Shown: positions 7,911 through 15,181, counted from the stretch's first letter. The stretch is 16,439 nucleotides of DNA from JAJBWD01 sp041821285 (GCA_041821285.1 JBGUER010000058.1:1-16439); one strand, 5' to 3'. Translations and numbers: made by a program. Notes: generated from the sequence alone by a model not told the origin.

Positions 7911-8699
7911 TTAAATGATAATATTTATTATCATTATTATAGCTGCAATTAAATTTGTTATTGCAAATATTTTTTTCAAATTTTTAGGTTTACTTTTAAT
8001 CGCATATTTACTTCCTATCAATCCTCCAATTATAGCAACAATAGTAAGTGGTATAGCTAATTTAGGGTTAAAATCACCATTGATACTATGTCCAACAAAC
8101 CCCATAAGCGCTGTAGCCGCAACCATAGCTGATGAAGTCCCAATTGCTATCTCCATAGGTATACCACAAAGCATAACCATAAGTGGAATTTTAAAAGCTC
8201 CTCCTGAAATTCCAATAGCACCAGCAAAAAAACCTACTGCAGCTGTAATAGGCAAAGTTAGCCATATATTTACAGTATATTTGTATTCTCCAAAAGTCCT
8301 ATTCCAATAACCAAATTTATTTTTTTGCTCAATAGGTTTTTCTTTTACTTTAATAAACATAAAAACAGATATTAATATTAACAATATAGAAAACATTAAT
8401 TTTAAAGTGGTTGCCTCAATATTTCCAGCAAAATATCCGCCAACAAAAGCCATAATATCAGTAGGTGGATCAATAATTAACGCTAATTTCCAATCAACTT
8501 TTTTATGCTTATTAAAAACAATCATTGAAGCAACTGAAGTTCCCATCATAATAAGCTGCGAAGTAGTTGCTGCATTCTGCATTGAAATACCTGCTAATAC
8601 CATTACTAGCACATAAAAATTGCCGCCACCTTTTCCTACAAGTGACATTAAAATAGCTATAGCTAATATTATAATGCTCATTATTATTATTAAACTCAT
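7911..8699 (-). CDS. TauE/SafE-family membrane transporter (second copy)
   Basis: Multi-spanning inner-membrane protein, about 262 residues, almost wholly hydrophobic with a short charged cytoplasmic loop (KVKEKPIEQKNKFG). It shows the two glycine-rich half-repeats of the TauE/SafE (DUF81) family: SLVGKGGGNF near residue 18 and GAIGISGGAFKIPLM in the second half. Family members are thought to export sulfite or other sulfur-containing anions; the substrate here is unknown. The start is placed at ATG 8699, preceded by AAGAAGTGATT; a GTG three codons upstream (8708) is possible but poorly spaced. It lies 46 bp after the other tauE, probably in one operand with it under arsR. The two proteins are clearly divergent paralogues, not a recent duplicate. 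Confidence 0.85.
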   Translation of the reverse strand: MSLIIIMSIIILAIAILMSLVGKGGGNFYVLVMVLAGISMQNAATTSQLIMMGTSVASMIVFNKHKKVDWKLALIIDPPTDIMAFVGGYFAGNIEATTLKLMFSILLILISVFMFIKVKEKPIEQKNKFGYWNRTFGEYKYTVNIWLTLPITAAVGFFAGAIGISGGAFKIPLMVMLCGIPMEIAIGTSSAMVAATALMGFVGHSINGDFNPKLAIPLTIVAIIGGLIGSKYAIKSKPKNLKKIFAITNLIAAIIMIINIII

Positions 8700-8745
8700 C
8701 TCAATCACTTCTTTCTATTTAGTGCTACTCAAACTATTAAGTGTA

Positions 8746-9570
8746 TTATATTGGTAAATTTAATAATGTAAAAATACCTGTCATTTTTAATCCCATATAA
8801 AGCATAACAATTATAAATATTAATTTTAATTGTTTTGCAGGAATTTTATGAGCAATTTTTGCTCCAACAAAAGCCATTGGAACACTTGTACCTGCTAAAA
8901 GAATAAACAACAAAAGATTTACATATCCTATAGAATATGCTGGTAATCCATTCACAGATAAACCATTCAGCATATAAGATATAGCACCCCCTATAGAAGT
9001 AAAAATCATTAGTGCAGTTGAAGTTCCCACTGCTTTATGCATTTTAAATCTTAAAAATGTTATCATTATAGGTATGAATACTACTCCTCCACCAATCCCT
9101 ACCATACCACAAACTATTCCCATAGGAAATCCCCATAGAATATAAAGTAAGATTTTATCAGAAGGCTCGTCATCTTGTTTTACCGGTTTAGCAGTCAACA
9201 TTCTTATAGCTGAAAGTATAACAATTACACCAAAAGTTATTTTTAAAATATTACCAGGTAAATTTGATGCAATAGTAGCTCCAAATATTGAACCAATCAA
9301 ACCACTAACACCTAAAAGAATACCTTGTTTCCATAATACTGCACCTTTTTTATTATGACCATAAGCACCACTTATAGCTGTTGGAAAAACTACTAAAAGA
9401 TTAGTTCCAAAAGCAATTTTAATTCCTATATCCACTGGTACCCCCATTGACGTCAAAACCCAAAATTGAACAGGAATCATAATAAAACAACCACCGACTC
9501 CAATCATCCCTGATGTTAAACCAACAATAACTCCTGTTATTAATAAACAAATAATACTAAATGTAGACAT
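8746..9570 (-). CDS. TauE/SafE-family membrane transporter (first copy)
   Basis: About 274 residues with some eight hydrophobic segments and the two diagnostic half-repeats: GMIGVGGCFIMIP (residues 21-33) and GMVGIGGGVVFIPIM in the second half, separated by a charged loop (KPVKQDDEPSDK). Such proteins sit in the cytoplasmic membrane and are linked to export of sulfite, sulfoacetate or related anions; the substrate is not known here. A longer start (ATG at 9591) is open, but only the ATG at 9570 has a ribosome site (AAAGGGG, about 11 nt upstream), and the longer form would add a polar MKGDNLK stretch. Downstream of arsR and upstream of the second tauE on the same strand. A Cys replaces Gly in the first motif (GGC). 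Confidence 0.87.
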   Translation of the reverse strand: MSTFSIICLLITGVIVGLTSGMIGVGGCFIMIPVQFWVLTSMGVPVDIGIKIAFGTNLLVVFPTAISGAYGHNKKGAVLWKQGILLGVSGLIGSIFGATIASNLPGNILKITFGVIVILSAIRMLTAKPVKQDDEPSDKILLYILWGFPMGIVCGMVGIGGGVVFIPIMITFLRFKMHKAVGTSTALMIFTSIGGAISYMLNGLSVNGLPAYSIGYVNLLLFILLAGTSVPMAFVGAKIAHKIPAKQLKLIFIIVMLYMGLKMTGIFTLLNLPI

Positions 9571-9704
9571 TTTTAAATTATCCCCTTTCATTATTTTTTG
9601 ATTATACTAATATGAAAGGAAAATCTACTTTCCTCGCCACCAACAAAAACATTTTTTTCTTGTTCTTCTTCTATACAAAAATACTCTCCTCTATTAATTC
9701 ATTA

Positions 9705-10085
9705 TTAAAATTTTATTTTACTAAAATCAAATCCGATTTGCCTCAAATCTTCACAACATAAACCACTTGCTTTGTATCTATTTAATTTGTATAAATCTTC
9801 TTGAAAAATTAAATCACCCTTTATATCTTCAAATATCAATTGTTTTATAAATGGGTATTCTTCTAATCTTTCACTACTTAATTGATAATAAATCCATTGT
9901 GCTTTCTTTTGATAAGTAATTAATCCGCTATTCTTTAATTTTTCAAGGTGTCTTGATGCATTTGATTGCCTTATATTTAATATAGATTGTATCTCTCCTA
10001 CGCATAGTGAATATTCCTTTAAAATATTCATAATACGCAAACGATTTTCATCAGATAAAATTTTTAAAATCGTAGAAATTTCCAT
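9705..10085 (-). CDS. ArsR-family transcriptional regulator
   Basis: 126-residue winged-helix DNA-binding repressor of the ArsR/SmtB family. The helix-turn-helix lies at about residues 25-56, with recognition helix RQSNASRHLEKLKNSGLI (39-56), and the wing follows (TYQKKAQWIYYQL). Cys28 sits at the position of the classic ELCVC metal site, but only one Cys remains (LCVGE); the C-terminal tail adds a vicinal pair, Cys110-Cys111 (GLCCEDL). Such cysteines could bind thiophilic metals or arsenite, or sense reactive sulfur as in BigR/SqrR-type relatives; this is inference. The ATG at 10085 follows AAAGGAG. Promoter and inverted-repeat operator lie directly upstream, so autoregulation and control of the two tauE genes are likely. 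Confidence 0.9.
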   Translation of the reverse strand: MEISTILKILSDENRLRIMNILKEYSLCVGEIQSILNIRQSNASRHLEKLKNSGLITYQKKAQWIYYQLSSERLEEYPFIKQLIFEDIKGDLIFQEDLYKLNRYKASGLCCEDLRQIGFDFSKIKF

Positions 10086-10102
10086 GGAATATCTCCTTTC
10101 TC

Positions 10103-10128
10103 TATGAGTATATAATCACACACTCATA
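10103..10128. promoter_or_regulatory. Probable ArsR operator
   Basis: Perfect inverted repeat TATGAGT (10103-10109) and ACTCATA (10122-10128) with a 12-bp spacer. It overlaps the downstream edge of the -10 box and the expected transcription start of arsR, so a bound repressor would block initiation. Position, symmetry and size fit ArsR-family operators. Confidence 0.65.
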
Positions 10129-10156
10129 TATTACCCCTATTACTTTAATTTGTCAA
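10128..10156 (-). promoter_or_regulatory. Sigma-A promoter of arsR and the tauE genes
   Basis: Minus strand: perfect TTGACA (10151-10156), 17-bp spacer, TAATAT (10128-10133), about 43 bp before the arsR start. It lies 27 bp from the left end of IS remnant 2, so the cargo carries its own promoter and does not depend on pyr transcription. Confidence 0.75.
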
Positions 10157-10183
10157 TTTTGTATTTTTAACTTATCTTAATTT

Positions 10184-10418
10184 CCACAGTTTTACAGCAA
10201 CTTTTGATATATCATATCCCGATACCGTTGATTTTCATAATGGAGTCGTTTTTCTATTTTATATTTTTATCATATTTATATTGCGAACTATTGCTAATTG
10301 TGGTATAGCAAAAATGAGTTGTATCGCTATAACTTTCTGACAAAATTAAACACCCGCTAGACATTGTAATTCCTAGTCTAACGGGTGTTTTTTATTCTTT
10401 TTTGCTGCAAAAGTCAGG
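10184..10418 (+). mobile_element. Insertion sequence remnant 2, internally deleted, both ends kept
   Basis: 235-bp element with imperfect terminal inverted repeats of about 17 bp (left 10184-10200, right 10402-10418; about 13 of 17 positions match, core TTTTRCAGCAA). The right 95 bp match IS remnant 1, including the hairpin. The interior holds no usable reading frame, so this is a deletion derivative like a small non-autonomous element. Its right end abuts the 78-bp repeat containing the pyrE 3' end. Confidence 0.6.
10350..10393 (+). terminator. Hairpin at the 3' end of IS remnant 2
   Basis: Arms ACACCCGCTAGAC (10350-10362) and GTCTAACGGGTGT (10376-10388), 13 bp with one mismatch on the plus strand (a U-G pair on the minus strand), followed by TTTTTT. 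Homologous to the hairpin at 7780-7818. It faces pyrE and could block plus-strand transcription entering it. Confidence 0.6.
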
Positions 10419-10420
10419 TT

Positions 10421-10498
10421 ATATGTGTATAAAAAAATACCCTTATTAGAGTATTTTTCTGCTTCCTGGTTTTATACATGGTATATTTTCTTTACATA
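10421..10498. repeat. 78-bp direct repeat, right copy (pyrE 3' end)
   Basis: Partner of 7495-7572, 74 of 78 positions identical. Here the repeat is continuous with the full pyrE gene. It starts two bases after the right terminal repeat of IS remnant 2. Confidence 0.9.
10431..10455 (-). terminator. Terminator of the pyrimidine operon
   Basis: Minus-strand hairpin AATACTC / GGGTATT (7 bp with one U-G pair, 6-nt loop) followed by seven Ts. The left arm overlaps the last codons and stop of pyrE. A second copy of the same terminator sits in the left 78-bp repeat. Confidence 0.65.
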
Positions 10499-11009
10499 AA
10501 GGACAATTTTCCTTTTCATAAGTTTTTATTTCTAATTTAACTGCACTTATTACAGGATATTTTATTTCTTCAACACTTCTGTCCACAAGGCAAGCTATAC
10601 CTACTACTATTCCACCTAGTTGTTCTATTAGCTTAGCAGTTTCATAGGAAGATTTACCGGTGGTTACTACATCTTCTGTTATTAAAACCCTTTCTCCTTT
10701 TTCTATGGAAAATCCTCTTCTTAAAGCCATGATATTATCTTGTCTTTCTGTAAATATAGCTCTTTTGCCTGTTTGCCTACCAAGTTCATAAGCTACTATT
10801 ATTCCACCCATTGCAGGTCCCACCACTAAATCAAAATTATTTATGTCTAACTTATCTTTTACAGTCTTTAAAACTTCTTCTGCTTTATCTGGATATTGCA
10901 GAAGTTTTGCACATTGGCAATACTTATCGCTATGTTTCCCTGACGATAATAAAAAATGTCCTGTTAATAATGCATCTGTTTGTTCTAAAATATTAATTAT
11001 TTTATCCAT
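10446..11009 (-). CDS. pyrE: Orotate phosphoribosyltransferase
   Basis: Joins orotate and PRPP to give orotidine monophosphate, step 5 of de novo pyrimidine synthesis. 187 residues. The PRPP-binding motif is RVLITEDVVTTGKS (107-120), and the N-terminal half has GHFLLSSGKHSDKY, a strong family signature. The C-terminal tail is cysteine-rich (CPLCKENIPCIKPGSR, 169-184), typical of the thermophile-type PyrE clade also found in clostridia. The ATG at 11009 is 5 nt after AGGAGG. It is the last gene of the pyr operon, 9 bp after pyrD. Its terminator overlaps the stop codon, and its last 53 bp are duplicated at 7520-7572 beyond the island. Confidence 0.96.
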   Translation of the reverse strand: MDKIINILEQTDALLTGHFLLSSGKHSDKYCQCAKLLQYPDKAEEVLKTVKDKLDINNFDLVVGPAMGGIIVAYELGRQTGKRAIFTERQDNIMALRRGFSIEKGERVLITEDVVTTGKSSYETAKLIEQLGGIVVGIACLVDRSVEEIKYPVISAVKLEIKTYEKENCPLCKENIPCIKPGSRKIL

Positions 11010-11018
11010 AATAACCTC

Positions 11019-11912
11019 CTAAATTATCTTTCTTATTTCATCTAATGTTTCTATTTTATTTTCTTTCATATATTTTTCTATTCCTTGCAATATTTTAATG
11101 GAAGTATATGGGTCTATGAAATTTGCAGTTCCTACTTGAATTCCACTAGCTCCTACCATAATAAACTCTATTGCATCTCTCCAATTACTTATGCCACCCA
11201 TACCTATTATTGGAACATCTACCACTTTAGCTACCTCGTATACCATTCTAAGTGCAATAGGCTTTATACAAGGCCCTGATAATCCTGCTGTAACATTATC
11301 AAACACAGGTTGTTTCTTTTCTATATCTACAGCCATCGCCTTAAAAGTATTTACTAAGGATATAGAATCTGCTCCTGCCAAACAACAATTATAAGCCATG
11401 TCTACAATGTCTTCAGCATTAGGAGACAATTTCACTATAAGTGGTTTAGTGCATATTTTTCTAACTCTTTTTACAATATCGTAAGCATCCTTTGACTTTA
11501 TGCCAAAGGCCATTCCTCCATGTTTTACGTTGGGACAAGATATGTTTAACTCTATAGCATCAACATGAGTTGAATCTAGTTTTTCTATACCTTTTTCATA
11601 ATCCTCTATAGAGCCCCCACCTAGATTAGCTAAAATATTAGTATTATATTTTTTCATTCTTGGAAGTTCTTTTTCTATAAAATAATCTACTCCAGGATTT
11701 TGAAGCCCTACACTATTTATCATTCCAGACCTAGTTTCACATATTCTTACTCCATCATTACCTTGCTTTGCATTTAAAGTAAGACCTTTTGATGAAATTC
11801 CACCAAGAAGAGATAAATCATAGAATTCAGAGTATTCTTCTCCAAAACCAAAGGTTCCAGAAGCTGCTATAACTGGATTTTTAAACACTAAATCATTTAT
11901 TTTAAATTCCAT
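11019..11912 (-). CDS. pyrD: Dihydroorotate dehydrogenase B, catalytic subunit
   Basis: FMN enzyme oxidising dihydroorotate to orotate (step 4), class 1B, working with PyrK so that electrons go to NAD. 297 residues, TIM barrel. The active-site base is Cys126 in ELNISCPNVKHGG; class 1B enzymes use Cys where class 2 uses Ser. FMN phosphate contacts are expected in the C-terminal IIGMGGISNWRDAIEF and MVGASGIQVGTA segments. The N-terminal ASGTFGFG and SSKGLTL motifs are typical. The ATG at 11912 lies 4 nt after AGGAGG. It sits 8 bp after pyrK and 9 bp before pyrE, consistent with coupled synthesis of the PyrK-PyrD heterotetramer. Confidence 0.97.
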   Translation of the reverse strand: MEFKINDLVFKNPVIAASGTFGFGEEYSEFYDLSLLGGISSKGLTLNAKQGNDGVRICETRSGMINSVGLQNPGVDYFIEKELPRMKKYNTNILANLGGGSIEDYEKGIEKLDSTHVDAIELNISCPNVKHGGMAFGIKSKDAYDIVKRVRKICTKPLIVKLSPNAEDIVDMAYNCCLAGADSISLVNTFKAMAVDIEKKQPVFDNVTAGLSGPCIKPIALRMVYEVAKVVDVPIIGMGGISNWRDAIEFIMVGASGIQVGTANFIDPYTSIKILQGIEKYMKENKIETLDEIRKII

Positions 11913-11920
11913 ACATCCTC

Positions 11921-12655
11921 CTAATATTCTAAATCTTCTCCATTAAATACAGGGCCATCCTTACAAGTTCTTTTATTACCATCTTTTGTTTTACAAGTGC
12001 AAACTAAACAAGCACCAACTCCGCACGCCATCTTTTTTTCCATAGATACAAAAACTTTAGTATTAGATATTTTGCATTTTTCCACAACTTTTTTCATTAA
12101 TATTTCAGGTCCACAACATAAAACTAAATCATACTCTTTAGGATTAAGTATGTCTAAAATATACCCCTTATGTCCTTCTTTCCCACTTTCTGTAGCTATA
12201 TATGTATTGTCTACATAATCTTTATAATTATCTAATGTATATGACTCTTCTTTAAACCCAACATATAAGTCTATAAATTGATTTTTAATTGATTTAACTA
12301 AATATTCCATGGGTGCTATACCTATTCCACCTGAAACTACAGCTATTTTACCCGTATATTCCTCTATTTTAAAACCATTTCCTAATGGGCCAGTCAAAAG
12401 AATAGAATCGCCTTTTTTAAGTTTTTTTAATATTTGTGTGCCTTTTCCACAAACCTTATACAAAAATGATATTTCATCTTTATTTATATAATTTATACTT
12501 ATAGGCCTTGAAAGTATAGGTTCATCATCCCAAGCTCTTAGCATATAGAATTGACCTGGCTTTCCTTTAAATTCACCTTTTATTATTATTTTATATATAT
12601 CTTCATTTATTTTTATATTTTCATAAATTATATGTTCTTCATAGCTATATTCCAT
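11921..12655 (-). CDS. pyrK: Dihydroorotate dehydrogenase B, electron-transfer subunit
   Basis: FAD- and [2Fe-2S]-containing partner of class 1B PyrD that passes electrons to NAD. 244 residues. A ferredoxin-reductase-like FAD domain comes first, with GQFYMLR and the flavin motif SRPISI (49-54). The NAD-binding region starts with VVSGGIGIAPM (107-115) and continues to CCGPEILM. The C-terminal iron-sulfur cluster ligands are Cys211, Cys216, Cys219 and Cys231 in CGVGACLVC...C; Cys221 is an extra. The ATG at 12655 follows GTAGGTGAG, which overlaps the pyrF stop codon. Gaps of 8 bp on both sides fit the operon. Confidence 0.96.
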   Translation of the reverse strand: MEYSYEEHIIYENIKINEDIYKIIIKGEFKGKPGQFYMLRAWDDEPILSRPISINYINKDEISFLYKVCGKGTQILKKLKKGDSILLTGPLGNGFKIEEYTGKIAVVSGGIGIAPMEYLVKSIKNQFIDLYVGFKEESYTLDNYKDYVDNTYIATESGKEGHKGYILDILNPKEYDLVLCCGPEILMKKVVEKCKISNTKVFVSMEKKMACGVGACLVCTCKTKDGNKRTCKDGPVFNGEDLEY

Positions 12656-12663
12656 TTTCTCAC

Positions 12664-13527
12664 CTACCTTGAAGCTTTTATTATTTCATCTCTCATCTTT
12701 ATCGCTTCATATCTTGCACATTTTGCAAAATCCAAGCCTCTATTTTCTTCTTTTTTATAAGCTAGTAATATTCCTCTAGAAGAATTAACAACTGCTCCAT
12801 TTCCATTTTTCAAAAGTAATGACACATCTTCTGCTTTGCCACCTTGTGCTCCATAACCTGGAACTAAAAAGAAAGTTTTATTTAGTCTTTCACGAATTTC
12901 CTTAGCCTCTTCTTTGTGAGTTAAACCCATAACTCCTCCAATGGAACTATATCCAGACTCCCCCATATATTTTTCTCCAAGTTTTTGAACCTTTTCTCCT
13001 ACTATGTCATAAACTTTTTTTCCACTTTTATCTTCTAAAAACTGAATATCATGGGCTCCCATATTAGAAGTTCTAACCAATGTAAATATACCTTTCTCAT
13101 CATTTTCCACATAGTTTAAATATGGATCTAAACTATCTAAACCCATATACGGATTTACTGTAATAAAATCCACTTCAAACTCGCCTTCAAAATGAGCCTT
13201 AGCATATTTTTTTGCAGTATCTTTTATATCTCCCCTTTTAACATCACCTATGACAATAGCACCTAAACTTCTTATATATGCTACTGTGTTTTTATAAACC
13301 CTAAGTCCCATTATTCCTAAAGCCTCATAATATGCTATTTGCACTTTATAACAAGCTGCTACATCTATAGTCTCATCGATTATTCTTTTATTATAATTAA
13401 ATAAAGCTTCTTCATCTCTTTCAAACCACCTATAATAACTAAATGGAATATATGACAAATCAGAATCTAAACCTACACATACATTACCCATTTCTGATAC
13501 CTTTTTATATAATTTATCTATAATCAA
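12664..13527 (-). CDS. pyrF: Orotidine 5'-phosphate decarboxylase (TTG start)
   Basis: Decarboxylates OMP to UMP, the last de novo step. 287 residues, matching the longer type 2 subfamily rather than the ~240-residue B. subtilis type. The catalytic cluster is DVKRGDI: Asp95, Lys97 and Asp100. The phosphate-binding end reads LVPGYGAQGGK and VVNSSRGI. The start is a TTG at 13527, 7 nt after a perfect AGGAGG that lies within the last pyrC codons; the next Met (residue 13) would cut off the first strand. The first 14 bp overlap pyrC, so translation is probably coupled. Followed by pyrK 8 bp later. Confidence 0.94.
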   Translation of the reverse strand: MIIDKLYKKVSEMGNVCVGLDSDLSYIPFSYYRWFERDEEALFNYNKRIIDETIDVAACYKVQIAYYEALGIMGLRVYKNTVAYIRSLGAIVIGDVKRGDIKDTAKKYAKAHFEGEFEVDFITVNPYMGLDSLDPYLNYVENDEKGIFTLVRTSNMGAHDIQFLEDKSGKKVYDIVGEKVQKLGEKYMGESGYSSIGGVMGLTHKEEAKEIRERLNKTFFLVPGYGAQGGKAEDVSLLLKNGNGAVVNSSRGILLAYKKEENRGLDFAKCARYEAIKMRDEIIKASR

Positions 13528-14728
13528 GACAATCCCTCCTATTATAATTTACATATGATATTTTTCCAGCTTTTATTGTAGCTAATATTTCTCCATAGAA
13601 TTCCATATTATTAAATGGAGTGTTTTTACCCTTTGAATAAAATTTATTAGAATCCACTTTATATTTGCTTTCCAAATCTACTAAAACCAAATCTCCATCT
13701 AGACCTTCTCTTATCTCTCCTTTATTAAAACCCAATAAATTTGCTGGATTTTTTGACATAAGACAAGATAATTTATTAAGTGATATATGATTATTTCTAA
13801 CCAAAGTGGTATAACAAACTGAAAAAGCTGTTTCTATTCCAGATATTCCATTTGCACCATTTTCTTTATCTTCACTGCTATGAGGCGCATGGTCAGTTCC
13901 TATCATATCCACATATCCACCTTTTATAGCATTTATCAAGTAGAATATATCTTCTTTTTTCCTAAGAGGAGGATTTACATCATATTTAGTTTCATCTGTC
14001 AAAGATAAATGGTGAGGTGTAACTTCGCATGATATATTGTACCCTTTCTTTTTAGAGCAAATAATATAATCCATAGCTTCTTTTGTACTAACATGAGATA
14101 CATGAAATTTAACCTTAGCTTCTTTTGCAAGCTCTATATTTCTTATAGTCATTAAGTTTTCAGATAATCTAGAGTCAATCTTTGCTATCTCTCTATCTTC
14201 ACAATGAGCCATAACAAGTTTTCTGTTTTTTTTAGCCTTCATCATAGCTTTTAACATAACTATATTACTAGCTACATCTTGGCCGTCTTCTGATATTACT
14301 TTTACTTTATCATCTAGCTCATCAATTTTACTAATGTCCTCTCCATTAAAATGATAAGTAATAGATGCTGTTTGATGAATATCAATAAGTCCAATCCTTT
14401 CAGATTCATTTAACACTTCATTAACTTCTTCCATATTACTTATAGGAGGTTTTGCATTTGCCATAAGATTAACTCCTGTATATCCTCCCCCTAGTGCAGC
14501 TAAGCTTCCAGACTCTATGTCTTCTTTATATGTTAAACCAGGATACCTAAAATGCGCATGACTATCGATAAAAGATGGTAATATTACATGATGTTTTCCA
14601 TCTATTGTTTTACACTCTTTTTCTATATTATTTTCAATTTTTTCTATCTTACCATCTTTTATATATATATCTTTATAACAATCTTTTGAATAATCAACTA
14701 ATCTAACATTTTTAATAAGAAGCTCCAT
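13514..14728 (-). CDS. pyrC: Dihydroorotase, class I
   Basis: Zinc amidohydrolase that closes carbamoyl-aspartate to dihydroorotate (step 3). 404 residues. Metal and substrate motifs in order: HAHFRYPG (57-64, His57/His59), SEDGQ with Asp148, MAHCED (His175), FHVSHVST (about 208-215), TPHHLSLTD (His239/His240), and GTDHAPHSSEDK (about 278-288) with the catalytic Asp279. This order is that of the long class I enzymes. The ATG at 14728 is 4 nt after AGGAGG; that ribosome site overlaps the pyrI stop codon. The C-terminal Arg-Arg codons (AGG AGG) double as the pyrF ribosome site. Confidence 0.96.
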   Translation of the reverse strand: MELLIKNVRLVDYSKDCYKDIYIKDGKIEKIENNIEKECKTIDGKHHVILPSFIDSHAHFRYPGLTYKEDIESGSLAALGGGYTGVNLMANAKPPISNMEEVNEVLNESERIGLIDIHQTASITYHFNGEDISKIDELDDKVKVISEDGQDVASNIVMLKAMMKAKKNRKLVMAHCEDREIAKIDSRLSENLMTIRNIELAKEAKVKFHVSHVSTKEAMDYIICSKKKGYNISCEVTPHHLSLTDETKYDVNPPLRKKEDIFYLINAIKGGYVDMIGTDHAPHSSEDKENGANGISGIETAFSVCYTTLVRNNHISLNKLSCLMSKNPANLLGFNKGEIREGLDGDLVLVDLESKYKVDSNKFYSKGKNTPFNNMEFYGEILATIKAGKISYVNYNRRDCLDYR

Positions 14729-14736
14729 ATATCCTC

Positions 14737-15181
14737 CTAAATCTGATTTAAACTTACTATTTCATCGCAATATTCACATCNNNNNNNNNNATCTATATTC
14801 CCCATTTTCTTTATTTATCAAGTGGAATATATGAGGAATATAAGTTTCAGTTGAAGTAATACATCTTGGATTTTTACACTTTATTATGTTTACAACTTTT
14901 TCTGGTAATTTTAATTTTACTTTTTCAACTATTTTTTCATTTTTTATAACATTTATTGTTATACTTGGATCTATTAGACCTATAGCCGTATAATCAAGAT
15001 TTATAACATTATCTATCTTTATAATGTCCTTTCTTCCAAGGTTCTTGCTATCTACATTTAATATTAATGCTACTTGAAAATTAGCCTTATTTAGCCCTAA
15101 ATAATTGTATAATTTAAGGCCTACTCCAGGTTTTATGTGATCTATTACAAGCCCATTTTTAATAGTATTTACCATTAACAT
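14737..15181 (-). CDS. pyrI: Aspartate carbamoyltransferase regulatory subunit, interrupted by assembly gap
   Basis: Allosteric, zinc-binding partner of PyrB. The first 130 residues read normally: an N-terminal nucleotide-binding part (NGLVIDHIKPGVG) and the first zinc ligands Cys102 and Cys107 (CKNPRC). Ten Ns at 14781-14790 then break the frame, so a literal reading stops at 14774. The true continuation lies in another frame: CEYCDE, then IVSLNQI and TAG at 14737-14739. If the flanking copies of GAT are merged and the Ns dropped, the sequence runs EYR-CEYCDE in frame, 143 residues in all, with 23 residues between the two Cys pairs as in E. coli PyrI. The ATG at 15181 overlaps the pyrB stop (TAATG). 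Confidence 0.92.
14781..14790. other. Run of 10 Ns (assembly gap)
   Basis: Ten undetermined bases within pyrI. The left and right flanks share GAT, so the gap is probably a scaffolding spacer between contigs that overlap slightly rather than missing DNA. Confidence 0.95.

Larger units (their letters stand above)
7573..10418. mobile_element. Probable composite-transposon relic carrying two tauE genes and arsR
   Basis: Two insertion sequence remnants in the same orientation (7573-7845 and 10184-10418) bracket arsR and two TauE-like genes, and the whole is bracketed by a 78-bp direct repeat from the pyrE 3' end. The layout (target repeat, IS, cargo, IS, target repeat) is that of a composite transposon. 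IS1634 and IS1549 are known for unusually long, variable target duplications, which fits 78 bp. Loss of the left IS terminus and the decayed transposase mean it cannot move now. Two independent insertions are an alternative. Confidence 0.5.

Noticed and set aside
7914..7936. Inverted repeat AATGATAAT / ATTATCATT resembling a Fur box
   Set aside because: It lies within the last Ile/Asn/Met codons of the second tauE gene, far from any promoter, and is explained by AT-rich repetitive codons.
7915..8310. 131-codon plus-strand open frame
   Set aside because: Mirror image of the second tauE gene; hydrophobic genes commonly give open complementary frames. No ribosome site.
14774..15181. Truncated PyrI ending in Met at 14774
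   Set aside because: This end comes from reading through the N run at an arbitrary length; the conserved CxxC and a proper stop at 14737 are in the frame obtained when the gap is closed.
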